Positions 1 to 8,969 of a stretch of DNA of 64,000 nt are shown piece after piece. A program made the position numbers and the translations under genes. Origin of the DNA: Pseudobacillus wudalianchiensis (lineage in GTDB: Bacteria; Bacillota; Bacilli; Bacillales; Domibacillaceae); NCBI RefSeq assembly GCF_001685015.1, contig NZ_MAYT01000001.1, forward strand, positions 325,227 through 389,226, in the 5' to 3' direction. Numbering within the stretch: position 1 is the first letter of the stretch; every line of letters starts with the position of its first letter. A model generated the notes under the pieces. That model searched no databases and was not told where the DNA came from. It saw nothing but the letters and a program-made list of their open reading frames with translations.

Positions 1-1283
1 AGGGTAACGAGCAGGATGCTTGCGGCCATACCAAGTGCGGCTCCGTAAATCCCAAACTGTGGCTGCGAAGCAAAAATGAAAATAACTGCTAACTTGACAA
101 AAGCACCGATCAGGCTGTTAATCATAGCAGCATTCGCTAAATTTAAAGCTTGTAAAACAGCCTGAAGGGGCCCCTGATAATAATAAAATAAGAAAAAGGG
201 AGCCATTAACTCGATAAAACGAGCACCATTTGGTGAATGGTACATAAATTGCATCAGCGGTTCTGCGTATAAAAACAAAAGCAGAACCGAAATGCCGCCT
301 GTTACAAGACAAAAACGCAAGGCCTCCTGTACCCGATGCTCAAGCAGCTGATACTGTTTTTTAGCGTAAGCCTCACTGACAGCCGGGACGAGAGAAGTGG
401 ATAACGCCAATGTAACGAATGAAGGTAAAAACATAACAGGAAGTGCGTAGCCGGTCAGTACGCCGTATTGCTTTGTGGCGGCAATGGCCGTTACACCAGC
501 AATGGCGAGACTATGAGTGACAACGATCGGTTCAAAAAACCAGGAAAGCGAGCCGATCATTCGGCTGCCTGTTGTAGGAATGGCGACTTCAAACAATTCT
601 TTTGCTGTTTCCTTTCCGGTACGGACAGCTCGGAAAAAGCGCCGGCGCAGCAGGAAGGTTTTATTAAACCGAAACATTAATAACAAATACAGCAAGGAAA
701 TCAACTCTCCGCAAGCGGCGGCGGCCATTGCTCCGGCAGCAGCAAATTCAATTCCATACGGCAGCATCTTTTTTGTGAATAAGGCAATCAGGCCAATTCT
801 GACAATCTGCTCGATTACTTGGGAATAAGCAGCTGGCTTCATATTTTGCCTTCCTTGAAAGTAGCCGCGCAGTACAGAGGAAACGGCGATAATCGGAATA
901 GCTGGTGTAACGGCAATCAAAGGGTAATAGGTGCGCGGGTCAGTGAACAACACGTTTGATAGATAAGGAGCGAGCAGCAAAAGTGCCGGCGTGAATAGCA
1001 ATGACAATGATAGAGTAATGGATAAAGAGACAGCTAAAATCCGTTTCATTTTTGCTACATCGCCTCGTGCTTCAGCCGCGGCGATGCTTCTAGAGATAGC
1101 TACAGGGAGCCCCATCTGTGTAAGTGTCACAACAAGAATAAATGACGGAAAGACCATCATATACAAGCCGACACCTTCTTCGCCAATCAGACGGGCAATT
1201 ACAATACGGTTAACGAAGCCGAGTATCTTTGTAATGAACATAGCGGCCATTAAAACGAGTGTCCCTTTTAAAAACTTTGACAT
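1..1283 (-). CDS. spoVB: Stage V sporulation protein B, MATE/MurJ-like flippase (partial, C-terminus off the window)
   Basis: The reverse strand carries an open frame starting MSKFLKGTLVLMAAMFITKI and running off the left edge, giving about 427 of the roughly 520 residues usual for SpoVB. It is almost entirely hydrophobic helices separated by short charged loops, as in polytopic lipid flippases of the polysaccharide-export/MurJ superfamily. The start ATG follows an AGGGAGACAG ribosome site. SpoVB is needed for spore cortex assembly, probably moving a peptidoglycan lipid precursor across the forespore outer membrane. The gene is divergent from comN, the same arrangement as in B. subtilis. Assignment to SpoVB rather than another MurJ-like paralogue rests on family resemblance plus this context. 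Confidence 0.9.
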   Translation of the reverse strand, partial: MSKFLKGTLVLMAAMFITKILGFVNRIVIARLIGEEGVGLYMMVFPSFILVVTLTQMGLPVAISRSIAAAEARGDVAKMKRILAVSLSITLSLSLLFTPALLLLAPYLSNVLFTDPRTYYPLIAVTPAIPIIAVSSVLRGYFQGRQNMKPAAYSQVIEQIVRIGLIALFTKKMLPYGIEFAAAGAMAAAACGELISLLYLLLMFRFNKTFLLRRRFFRAVRTGKETAKELFEVAIPTTGSRMIGSLSWFFEPIVVTHSLAIAGVTAIAATKQYGVLTGYALPVMFLPSFVTLALSTSLVPAVSEAYAKKQYQLLEHRVQEALRFCLVTGGISVLLLFLYAEPLMQFMYHSPNGARFIELMAPFFLFYYYQGPLQAVLQALNLANAAMINSLIGAFVKLAVIFIFASQPQFGIYGAALGMAASILLVT

Positions 1284-1327
1284 CTGTCTCCCTGCCTTCT
1301 CAAAATAGATGAATTGCTTTACAATGA

Positions 1328-1357
1328 TATATATGCCATCTAGTCGGGCAAGCATGA
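1328..1357 (-). promoter_or_regulatory. Putative sigma-E-type promoter of spoVB
   Basis: On the reverse strand TCATGCT (positions 1351-1357) and CATATATA (1328-1335) are separated by 15 nt. This resembles the sigma-E consensus (KMATATT, 14-15 nt, CATACANT) and lies 45 bp upstream of the spoVB start. The -10 is imperfect, so the call is tentative. Mother-cell expression is what is known for spoVB. Confidence 0.35.
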
Positions 1358-1398
1358 CAAGTTCATTGATTCTTCTAAATAAAAAGGGGATGGAAAGA

Positions 1399-1719
1399 AT
1401 GGCGGAAATACACCCATATGACAAGTATTTTCAATACCTGCTGCCGGTACTAAAGAGCAAGGTGGAAGAGTTTCGGCTGTTAAATTACGGGACCATTGAT
1501 ATTCCTTCTTTATGGAAGTACTTAACAGTGAAAAAGTGGCGAAAGCCGGCAGAAGACGTGCACGTATACGAACTGGTTGCTGATATTCTATCCATCATGC
1601 CGGGAGACTATATGAATTATGCAACGATCGAAGCATATCGTTCGCCGAACTGGTTTGAAGAAGTGAACGAAGAAGAGTTGCGGGAATTGCTCGGAACGAA
1701 AAAAATTGAGCAAAATTGA
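1399..1719 (+). CDS. comN: ComN-like post-transcriptional regulator
   Basis: This is a small soluble protein of 106 residues with no membrane segment, starting MAEIHPYDKYFQYLLPVLKS. Short helical blocks follow and the C-terminus is acidic. It matches the ComN (formerly YrzD) family found between spoVB and secDF in Bacillus; in B. subtilis ComN controls comE mRNA after transcription and localises with DivIVA. I chose the ATG at 1399 because AAGGGG lies 9 nt upstream. An in-frame ATG at 1390 has no usable spacing, and the longer upstream reading has no ribosome site. A strong terminator follows, so the gene is transcribed alone. The role is inferred from family and position. Confidence 0.8.
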   Translation: MAEIHPYDKYFQYLLPVLKSKVEEFRLLNYGTIDIPSLWKYLTVKKWRKPAEDVHVYELVADILSIMPGDYMNYATIEAYRSPNWFEEVNEEELRELLGTKKIEQN

Positions 1720-1757
1720 CAGTCGTTATATTCTGCTTCATAATAGTTTTGTTAAGG

Positions 1758-1788
1758 AATTCTGGTATCCTTCTACCAGAATTTTTTT
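1758..1788 (+). terminator. Rho-independent terminator after comN
   Basis: A perfect 10-bp stem AATTCTGGTA / TACCAGAATT with a 6-nt loop is followed by a T run. It separates comN from secDF. Confidence 0.9.
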
Positions 1789-1850
1789 AATCAATCAGCT
1801 ATCATTTTTTTGTTTTTAGAGATGAATTGAATTAAGGAGGAAGTTGTGCA

Positions 1851-4115
1851 ATGGTAAAACGCAGCCGGATCGTAGCCTTTTTTCTTATTGTACTGTTGCT
1901 TGCAAGTGCAATCGGGCTTACGACGAAGGATATTGTCAACAATATAAAACTCGGTCTTGACCTTCAAGGCGGATTTGAAGTGCTCTATGAAGTAAAGCCG
2001 GCGAAACCAGGCCAAAAGATTACGCAGGAAGTCGTGAAAAACACAGCAGATGCACTTGATAAACGGGTGAATGCTCTCGGTGTAAGTGAACCGAGTATTC
2101 AAATTGAAGAAGGTAACCGTATTCGTGTTCAGCTTGCTGGTGTAGAAGATCAAACGGAAGCACGAAAAATGCTTTCCACGCAAGCAAATTTATCTTTCCG
2201 CGATGCGAACGATAAGCTCATGATGGACGGAAGTGACCTTGCAGAAGGCGGCGCTAAGCAGTCATTTACGCAGCAAGGAGCGCCTAACGTTGCACTAAAG
2301 CTGAAAAGCAGCAAGAAATTTAAAGAAGTGACAGAGCATGTTCTGAACATGGCGCCGAACAACCAGCTCGTCATTTGGCTCGATTTTGAAGAAGGAAAAG
2401 ATTCTTTCCAAAAAGAAATTCAACAGAAATCTCCTAAGTTCTTATCCGCTCCAAATGTTAGTCAAGTATTTAATACGGATGAAGTGACAATCGAAGGGAA
2501 TTTTACAGTTGAGGAAGCGCAGAACCTTGCGTCTTTATTAAATGCAGGGGCATTGCCAGTGAAATTGAATGAAGTGTATTCGACTTCTGTCGGAGCGCAA
2601 TTTGGGGAAAAAGCACTGAATGACATGATCCTCGCTGGAATTGTTGGGATCGCCCTTATCTTCTTGTTCATGATTTTTTATTACCGTCTGCCAGGATTTA
2701 TTGCCGCCATTACTCTTTCAGTCTACGTTTATTTAATTTTATTAGTTTTTGACTGGATGAATGTTGTCTTAACACTGCCGGGCATTGCTGCTTTAATTCT
2801 TGGGGTTGGGATGGCAGTTGATGCTAATATTATTACGTATGAACGGATTAGGGAAGAAATCAAAGTAGGCCGCTCGATCAGGGCCGCTTTTAAAGAAGGA
2901 AATAAAAGTTCCTTCCTAACGATTCTTGATGCCAACTTAACGACTATTTTAGCAGGGGCCGTTCTATTCTATTTCGGAACAAGCTCCGTTAAAGGGTTTG
3001 CGACAACACTCATTGTCAGTATTCTTGTGAGCTTTATTACGGCTATTTGGGGTTCCCGCCTGCTGCTCAGTTTGTTTGTCCAAAGCAACTGGTTAAAGGA
3101 CAAGCCAGGCTGGTTTGGTGTTCACCAAAAAGATATTAAAAACATTAACGAGAACTATGATACGATCGATTTACCGACCCGCTTTGACAAGCTTGACTTT
3201 GTTAAGCATCATAATAAATTTTTCGCTTTTTCAGCCATTACCATTATTGCGGGCATGATTGTCCTGGCTCTATTCCGTTTAAACCTAGGAATTGACTTTT
3301 CAAGCGGAACACGGATGGAAATTATGTCTAGCAAGCCGTTGACTGAAGAGGTTGTGAAGAATGAATTAAAAGAAGTCGGGCTTTCTACTGACGATATCGT
3401 TCTTTCGGGAGAAAAGAAAAACGTGGGGGTTGCCCGTTTTAAAGAGTCCTTTTCTCAAGATAAAGTAGCCGAGGTAAAAGCACACTTCGCTAAAAAGTAT
3501 GGCAGTGAGCCGAATATTAGTACGGTTTCGCCAGTCATTGGAAAAGAGCTTGCAAAAAATGCGGTCATTGCTCTTGTTATCGCGTCTGTAGGGATCATTT
3601 TGTACGTAACGATCCGTTTTGAAATTTATATGGCACTCGGAGCCATTGTTTCCTTGCTATATGACGCCTTTTTCATCGTAGCGATTTTCAGTCTGACACG
3701 TCTTGAAGTGGACATTACCTTTATCGCTGCTGTTCTGACGATCATCGGTTATTCCATTAATGACACGATTGTTACCTTTGACCGGATGCGTGAAAACATG
3801 GCGAAGAGACGCAAAATTAAAACAGCGAAGGAACTTGAAGACATTGTCAATGTCAGCTTGCGTCAAACGTTTACGCGCTCCGTTAATACTGTCTTGACGG
3901 TTGTTATCGCTGTCGTTGCCTTGCTTCTATTCGGAAGTGAATCAATCCGTAACTTCTCGATTGCCCTTCTCATCGGTTTGCTTTCAGGCGTGTATTCTTC
4001 CCTCTTTATTGCCGCCCAGCTATGGTTGATCTGGAAGAAAAAAGAGTTGAAGAAAAAAGGATCCATCGTCACCTACAAAGAGAAAAAACAATGGAGCGAC
4101 GAACCACAAGTGTAA
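1851..4115 (+). CDS. secDF: Fused protein translocase subunit SecDF
   Basis: SecD and SecF form one 754-residue polypeptide, as in B. subtilis (737 aa). The protein uses the proton motive force to help pull secreted proteins out of the SecYEG channel. The N-terminal half has a first membrane helix (about residues 6-22), a DLQGG motif near residue 37, the large extracytoplasmic P1 domain and five clustered helices (about 255-410). The second half repeats this plan from about residue 455, with a GIDFSSGTR motif and a helix bundle to about 725. The tail is lysine-rich and cytoplasmic. The ATG follows AAGGAGGAAG. The gene stands between two terminators, so it is probably monocistronic. Confidence 0.97.
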   Translation: MVKRSRIVAFFLIVLLLASAIGLTTKDIVNNIKLGLDLQGGFEVLYEVKPAKPGQKITQEVVKNTADALDKRVNALGVSEPSIQIEEGNRIRVQLAGVEDQTEARKMLSTQANLSFRDANDKLMMDGSDLAEGGAKQSFTQQGAPNVALKLKSSKKFKEVTEHVLNMAPNNQLVIWLDFEEGKDSFQKEIQQKSPKFLSAPNVSQVFNTDEVTIEGNFTVEEAQNLASLLNAGALPVKLNEVYSTSVGAQFGEKALNDMILAGIVGIALIFLFMIFYYRLPGFIAAITLSVYVYLILLVFDWMNVVLTLPGIAALILGVGMAVDANIITYERIREEIKVGRSIRAAFKEGNKSSFLTILDANLTTILAGAVLFYFGTSSVKGFATTLIVSILVSFITAIWGSRLLLSLFVQSNWLKDKPGWFGVHQKDIKNINENYDTIDLPTRFDKLDFVKHHNKFFAFSAITIIAGMIVLALFRLNLGIDFSSGTRMEIMSSKPLTEEVVKNELKEVGLSTDDIVLSGEKKNVGVARFKESFSQDKVAEVKAHFAKKYGSEPNISTVSPVIGKELAKNAVIALVIASVGIILYVTIRFEIYMALGAIVSLLYDAFFIVAIFSLTRLEVDITFIAAVLTIIGYSINDTIVTFDRMRENMAKRRKIKTAKELEDIVNVSLRQTFTRSVNTVLTVVIAVVALLLFGSESIRNFSIALLIGLLSGVYSSLFIAAQLWLIWKKKELKKKGSIVTYKEKKQWSDEPQV

Positions 4116-4116
4116 A

Positions 4117-4260
4117 GAAAAGCGGAAGGCGCTCGATCAGCGCGATAGTGGATTGGAGCTCTCGACGAGGAGTCGTTTCTTAGACTCCGACAGAGGGAGC
4201 GAAATCAGCGTAAGCGCTAGCGCCTGCAGCTAGCCAAGGAAAGCGGAAACGGCCGCACGT
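4117..4260. repeat. Structured intergenic repeat, copy A plus a short truncated second unit
   Basis: About 120 bp between secDF and its terminator matches the elements at 13237, 45833 and 45955. It begins AAAAGCGGAAGGCGCT and ends AGCGCCTGCAGCT. Outer arms AGGCGCT (4127-4133) and AGCGCCT (4219-4225) pair, then AGCGC (4139-4143) pairs with GCGCT (4214-4218) after a 5-nt bulge, and GGAGTC / GACTCC forms an inner hairpin. A fragment of the next unit starts at about 4239. It contains no credible ORF and lies in the secDF 3' untranslated region. Confidence 0.85.
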
Positions 4261-4279
4261 TCCATTTGATTTCAAATTA

Positions 4280-4327
4280 AAAGCCTTTTGGCGTTTACGT
4301 TGTAGTAAACGCCAAAAGGCTTTTTTT
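4280..4327 (+). terminator. Strong terminator of secDF
   Basis: A 19-bp perfect stem (arms 4280-4298 and 4305-4323) with a 6-nt loop is followed by a T run. Confidence 0.95.
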
Positions 4328-4416
4328 ATGGTTTCAATCAACGATACCGGTACTTTTTCATGAATCTTCAACGGATTGTTCATAATAACGGTAGAGAAAA
4401 TGGAGGAGGCCGTCAG

Positions 4417-5325
4417 ATGGAGAAAGAAGAAAGGTTTAAGAAAGCAGAGTTTGCGGCAATGGTTGGGATTGTGGGGAACATTTTTTTAGCGATTCTGAAA
4501 GGAATAGGCGGAATGATTGGGAACAGTCGGGCGCTCCTTGCAGATGCTGCCCATTCAGCTTCTGATGTGGCTGGTTCACTAGCTGTGTGGATTGGACTCC
4601 GGGCTGCCAAGCGCCCTCCAGATGAAGATCACCCGTATGGACACGGCAAGGCAGAATCTATTTCGGCGATTATCGTAGCCGTTTTGCTCATTCTTGTTGG
4701 TTTTGAAATTGGTATTTCGTCGGTAAGAGCTTTTTTTCAGGCAATCGAACCTCCAAAAGCGATTGCCGTTTACGCTGTTCTTTTTTCTATTATTGTCAAA
4801 GAAGCGATGTTTCAATATAAGTACCGTTTGGGAAAAAGAATAAAGAGTAATGCTTTAATTGCCAACGCTTATGAGCATCGTTCGGATGTGTATTCGTCTA
4901 TCGCTGCACTCATTGGGATTGGGGCAGCCATGTTGGGTGGAAAACTGGGAATAGACTGGCTTATATACGCCGATCCAGTCGCCGGTCTTCTCGTTTCGCT
5001 GCTCGTGTTAAAGATCGCCTGGACAGTTGGCAAAGAATCGATTCACAATACGTTAGATCACGTTCTGCATGAAGAAGACACAGGAATCTTTAAAGAAGCT
5101 ATTTTATCTGTTCCTGCTGTGAGAAAGATTAATTCCTTGTATGCCCGCGATCAAGGACACTATGTGATTATAGATTTAAAGATAGCAGTAGATCCTTTCA
5201 TGACGGTGGAAGAAGGACATCGAGTCGGAAAGCAAGTTAAGAAGAAGCTGCTTGCCCTTCCTGATGTTCAAGATGCCTTTATTCACATTAACCCAGATCA
5301 ACCGGATACAGAAGAAAAGAAATAG
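4417..5325 (+). CDS. Cation diffusion facilitator (CDF) metal efflux transporter
   Basis: This 302-residue integral membrane protein has about six helices followed by a cytoplasmic ferredoxin-like domain from about residue 200. It belongs to the CDF family, proton-driven exporters of divalent metals such as Zn, Mn or Fe. Helix 2 carries HSASD (an HxxxD metal-site signature). The matching motif in helix 5 is EHRSD, so Glu occupies the place where many family members have His; the metal cannot be read from this. DHPYGHGKAE is the conserved loop after helix 2. I chose the ATG at 4417 because GGAGGAGG lies just upstream; the longer reading from 4360 has no ribosome site. The next gene starts 19 bp on, suggesting co-transcription. 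Confidence 0.9.
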   Translation: MEKEERFKKAEFAAMVGIVGNIFLAILKGIGGMIGNSRALLADAAHSASDVAGSLAVWIGLRAAKRPPDEDHPYGHGKAESISAIIVAVLLILVGFEIGISSVRAFFQAIEPPKAIAVYAVLFSIIVKEAMFQYKYRLGKRIKSNALIANAYEHRSDVYSSIAALIGIGAAMLGGKLGIDWLIYADPVAGLLVSLLVLKIAWTVGKESIHNTLDHVLHEEDTGIFKEAILSVPAVRKINSLYARDQGHYVIIDLKIAVDPFMTVEEGHRVGKQVKKKLLALPDVQDAFIHINPDQPDTEEKK

Positions 5326-5344
5326 CTGAAAAGGAGGGGCCTGC

Positions 5345-5674
5345 ATGAAAACACAATCGACCTTGCTGCTCGTTATTTTATTCGCTCTGATCGTAGCCGT
5401 GTTTGCCATTGTTAACGTTGATCCTGTAAGGGTAAACTATATATTGGGGCAAGCGGAGTGGCCGCTCGTTCTCGTCATTATGGCTTCAGTCCTAATGGGA
5501 GGCGTTATTACTTGGCTCGTCAGCCTGTTTCGTACAATTGGCTTGAAACGGCAAAATAACGTGCTTATTCATCAAATTGAAAAATTAAAAGAAGAATTGC
5601 ACGATTTGAAACTAGAGAGACGGGAAAATCATAGCGTAGACCAAGTGAAACGGATGGCTCCTGACGGAAAGTAA
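5345..5674 (+). CDS. yrvD: LapA-domain (DUF1049) small membrane protein, YrvD-like
   Basis: This 109-residue protein has two membrane helices (about 7-27 and 43-65) joined by a short loop containing NVDPVRVNYILG. A charged coiled-coil-like tail follows (IEKLKEELHDLKLERR). The pattern is that of the LapA/YciM-associated DUF1049 family and of B. subtilis YrvD, which sits directly before recJ. Its function in Gram-positive bacteria is not established. AAGGAGGGG precedes the ATG. It follows the CDF gene closely and ends at a terminator. Confidence 0.8.
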   Translation: MKTQSTLLLVILFALIVAVFAIVNVDPVRVNYILGQAEWPLVLVIMASVLMGGVITWLVSLFRTIGLKRQNNVLIHQIEKLKEELHDLKLERRENHSVDQVKRMAPDGK

Positions 5675-5697
5675 GCGGCAACGGCATTCAACCTTTC

Positions 5698-5733
5698 AAA
5701 CGGCCTGAAATGAAGATTTTAGGCCGTTTTTTT
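5698..5733 (+). terminator. Terminator after the CDF-yrvD pair
   Basis: Arms AAACGGCCTGAAAT (5698-5711) and ATTTTAGGCCGTTT (5716-5729) enclose a GAAG loop and precede a T run. Confidence 0.9.
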
Positions 5734-5810
5734 CTGCTTTCATACCGGTAAACGTACTCATGAATAGAGCAAAGGAGTTTCTTCTTTTTGAACGAAAATA
5801 AACGCCTACA

Positions 5811-5839
5811 TTGAATCCCATTTTTTACTCCTGTATAAT
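5811..5839 (+). promoter_or_regulatory. Sigma-A promoter of recJ-apt
   Basis: TTGAAT (5811-5816), 17 nt, then TATAAT (5834-5839), 22 bp before the recJ start codon. Both boxes are close to consensus and the spacing is optimal. Confidence 0.8.
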
Positions 5840-5861
5840 AGTAAGGCTGAGGGGTGACAGT

Positions 5862-8228
5862 ATGTTAAAATCAAAAACCCGCTGGATCGTCCGAAATACA
5901 GACGAGAGAGTGCGGGATCAATTGGCAGAACAATTGGATATCAGCCCGCTGTTGGCCTCTTTGTTGATCAATAGAGGAATAACGGAGACGGATGCAGCGC
6001 GGAATTTTTTATATGATAAAGGAAATGAATTTCACGATCCGTTTTTGTTCAACGGAATGAAAGAAGCGAGCGATCGAATTCATCAGGCGATTGAACATGA
6101 AGAGCCTATTTTAATTTTTGGAGATTACGATGCAGATGGCGTCAGCAGTACGTCTGTCATGATGACGGTGTTAACAGATTTAGGAGCGAAGGTAGATTTT
6201 TATATTCCTAATCGCTTTACAGAAGGATACGGACCAAATGAGCCAGCTTTTCGTTTGGCGAAGGAACAGGGGTATCAGCTCATCATCACTGTAGATACGG
6301 GAATTGCGGCAGTGAAGGAAGCGGCTGTGGCCGCTGAGCTTGGCATGGATTTGATTATTACGGATCATCATGAGCCGGGCCCAGAGCTTCCGCAGGCATT
6401 AGCGATTATCCATCCAAAACTTCCGGGAGGGAACTATCCATTTCCTTATTTAGCGGGTGTTGGGGTGGCTTTTAAGGTGGCTCATGCGCTATACGGATAC
6501 TTGCCAGAGCATTTGCTTGACTTAGCGGCGATTGGGACAATTGCAGATCTTGTTCCTTTAACAGGAGAAAACCGAACGATCGCTAAAGCGGGTCTTAAAA
6601 AGCTGCGGCAAACTTTGCGTCCAGGCATTGAGGCACTTTTACATTTAACTTCTACAAAGCCAGCTGCAGTAGATGAAGAAACTGTGGGCTTTATGATCGC
6701 TCCCCGTATTAACGCGGCAGGCCGTCTCGCTGATGCAGCTCCGGCCGTTGATTTAATGCTGACAAAAGATCGTACAGAGGCCAATGAGCTAGCTCAAGAC
6801 ATTGATGCGATGAACAAAGAGCGTCAAATGATTGTTTCAGAGATTGCTAAGGAAGCGATTGAGATGGTGGAAACACATTATCCGCCTGAAGCATATCCTG
6901 TTATCGTTGTCGGCAAAGAAAATTGGAATGCTGGTGTGATTGGCATTGTGGCTTCTAAATTGGTAGAGACGTTTTACCGGCCGGCTATCGTGCTTAGCTT
7001 TGATCCGGAAACAAACAAGGCAAAGGGATCAGCGAGAAGTATTGCAGGATTTGATTTATTTAAGAATTTATCTAAATGCCGAGAACTGCTTCCTCACTTC
7101 GGAGGCCATCCGATGGCAGCCGGAATGACATTAGAGTTATCCGATGTCGATGAGTTGAGAGAGCGGCTTTGTTCATTAGCGAAAGAACAGCTATCTGCTG
7201 AAGATTTCATCCCTGTTACCGAACTTGATGCCGTAGTGCCGCTGGAACAGGTAAGTCTGCCTGTTATTGAAGAGCTAAATATGCTGGCACCTTACGGAAT
7301 GAGTAATCCGAAACCGCAAGTGCTGATCGAGAAAGTGGATTTTTCAACGATTCGTAAGATTGGTTCTGATAAAACGCATTTAAAGCTTCAATTGGAAAGC
7401 ACTGGAGGTTCACTTGACAGCATTGGTTTTGGTCTTGGACACTATGCCGATCATATTGCGCCATTATCAAAAGTATCGGCTATTGGCGAGCTGTCTGTTA
7501 ATGAATGGAACAATATTCGGAAGCCTCAATTATTTTTGAAAGATCTTCGGGTCGATCATTGGCAGTTATTTGACGTAAGGGGGCATCGGCAGTTTGAACG
7601 CTGGATCAGTGAAGTGCCAAAAGAACGCCTGTTCATTACTTTTAAAGAAGAGACAGCTGCTGAATTAAATTTAGAGAAATTTGATTCGGAGACGGTATAT
7701 GTCAGCGGAAAAGAAGAAGCGGCGCAAATGTCGATCGATGGGAAAAATATTGTGTTAATTGATTTCCCCTTGGAGGAAGAAACAGTGAAAGCGTTGCTGC
7801 AAACGGGCTGTCCAGAACGTATTTATGCTCATTTTTATCAAAAGGACAGCCATTTTTTCAGCACCATGCCGACGAGAGAACATTTTAAATGGTTTTATGC
7901 TTTCTTGTTAAAGAGAAGAAGCTTTGACTTAAAAAAGCACGGTGATCAACTTGCTCACCATCGCGGCTGGTCGCGGGAAACGATTGATTTTATGTCACAA
8001 GTGTTTTTTGAACTTGACTTTGTTACAATAAATGAAGGAGTTATTTATTTAAATGGTCAAGCTCCTAAGCGGGATTTAAATGAATCCCCATCTTATCAAA
8101 ATAAGAAAATGCAACTTGAACTGGAGAATCAGCTGCTCTATTCTTCGTGCCAAGAATTAAAGTCTTGGCTGGATAAGCATGTGAATGCCCCTGTTAATAA
8201 TGAGGAGGAAGTTGAATCATGGATTTAA
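5862..8228 (+). CDS. recJ: Single-stranded-DNA-specific exonuclease RecJ
   Basis: RecJ degrades single-stranded DNA 5'-3' and acts in RecFOR recombinational repair and in base-excision and mismatch repair. The 788-residue product matches the length of Bacillus RecJ (786). DHH-family motifs are visible: [11 protein letters not shown] near residue 85, VDTGIAA near 145, TDHHEPG near 165 and the DHHA1-type [10 protein letters not shown] near 415. The longer C-terminal part is the Firmicute-specific extension. I chose ATG 5862, which follows GAGGGGTGACAG and gives the family N-terminus (MLKSKTRW); the upstream reading would pass through the promoter. The end overlaps the apt start by 10 nt, so the two are translationally coupled. 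Confidence 0.96.
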   Translation: MLKSKTRWIVRNTDERVRDQLAEQLDISPLLASLLINRGITETDAARNFLYDKGNEFHDPFLFNGMKEASDRIHQAIEHEEPILIFGDYDADGVSSTSVMMTVLTDLGAKVDFYIPNRFTEGYGPNEPAFRLAKEQGYQLIITVDTGIAAVKEAAVAAELGMDLIITDHHEPGPELPQALAIIHPKLPGGNYPFPYLAGVGVAFKVAHALYGYLPEHLLDLAAIGTIADLVPLTGENRTIAKAGLKKLRQTLRPGIEALLHLTSTKPAAVDEETVGFMIAPRINAAGRLADAAPAVDLMLTKDRTEANELAQDIDAMNKERQMIVSEIAKEAIEMVETHYPPEAYPVIVVGKENWNAGVIGIVASKLVETFYRPAIVLSFDPETNKAKGSARSIAGFDLFKNLSKCRELLPHFGGHPMAAGMTLELSDVDELRERLCSLAKEQLSAEDFIPVTELDAVVPLEQVSLPVIEELNMLAPYGMSNPKPQVLIEKVDFSTIRKIGSDKTHLKLQLESTGGSLDSIGFGLGHYADHIAPLSKVSAIGELSVNEWNNIRKPQLFLKDLRVDHWQLFDVRGHRQFERWISEVPKERLFITFKEETAAELNLEKFDSETVYVSGKEEAAQMSIDGKNIVLIDFPLEEETVKALLQTGCPERIYAHFYQKDSHFFSTMPTREHFKWFYAFLLKRRSFDLKKHGDQLAHHRGWSRETIDFMSQVFFELDFVTINEGVIYLNGQAPKRDLNESPSYQNKKMQLELENQLLYSSCQELKSWLDKHVNAPVNNEEEVESWI

Positions 8229-8734
8229 AACCGTATATTAAAATTGTACCGGATTGGCCAAAGCCGGGCATTAAATTTAAAGATATTACGCCGCTAATGG
8301 ACAATGGCGAAGCTTTCCGCTACGCGACAGATCAAATTGTCGAATATGCTAAAGAAAGAAAAATTGATTTAATCGTCGGTCCTGAAGCCCGTGGCTTTAT
8401 TGTCGGCTGTCCGGTCGCTTATGCGCTTGGCGTTGGCTTTGCTCCTGTACGTAAAGAAGGAAAGCTTCCACGCGAAACAGTGAAAGTAACCTATGGAAAA
8501 GAGTACGGAGACGACGTCTTGACAATTCATAAAGATGCGGTGAAACCAGGACAGCGTGTATTGATTACAGATGATCTGCTTGCTACAGGCGGTACGATTG
8601 AAGCGACCATTAAGCTCGTAGAACAACTTGGCGGGGTTGTAGCAGGCATTGCGTTCTTAGTGGAGCTTTCTTACCTAGATGGCCGCAGTAAATTAGATGG
8701 CTATGACGTATTAACATTAATTCCTTACGAATAA
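8219..8734 (+). CDS. apt: Adenine phosphoribosyltransferase
   Basis: Apt converts adenine and PRPP to AMP and pyrophosphate in purine salvage. The 171-residue protein has the type I phosphoribosyltransferase PRPP loop [13 protein letters not shown] (about 117-129), the upstream GPEARGFI motif and the usual length (170). GAGGAGGAAG precedes the ATG inside the end of recJ. A strong terminator follows, so recJ-apt is a two-gene operon. The recJ-apt-relA order is conserved in Bacillus. Confidence 0.97.
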   Translation: MDLKPYIKIVPDWPKPGIKFKDITPLMDNGEAFRYATDQIVEYAKERKIDLIVGPEARGFIVGCPVAYALGVGFAPVRKEGKLPRETVKVTYGKEYGDDVLTIHKDAVKPGQRVLITDDLLATGGTIEATIKLVEQLGGVVAGIAFLVELSYLDGRSKLDGYDVLTLIPYE

Positions 8735-8744
8735 AATAAAAAAT

Positions 8745-8773
8745 AGGCACTGTTGACAGTGCCTGTTTTTTTA
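8745..8773 (+). terminator. Terminator after apt
   Basis: Arms AGGCACTG / CAGTGCCT with a TTGA loop, followed by eight T. Confidence 0.92.
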
Positions 8774-8875
8774 TACTTGCTTTGTTAAAAGAGGATTCAT
8801 TTAACAAAATTCTGAAAATAAATTGAATATTTTCGACATTCTTTTTCATTTTCTTTAGAAAATGAGCAAGATATC

Positions 8876-8905
8876 TTTACATCTGCTTATTTTTTTTCGA
8901 TAATA
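8876..8905 (+). promoter_or_regulatory. Putative sigma-A promoter of relA
   Basis: TTTACA (8876-8881), 18 nt, GATAAT (8900-8905), about 65 bp before the relA start. It is the best -35/-10 pair in the 200-bp gap after the apt terminator. Confidence 0.5.
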
Positions 8906-8969
8906 AGAACTATTAGAATCTTTTAGAAGGAACAAAAATATTTAATAGATGGCAAAGGTGAGTAAATAT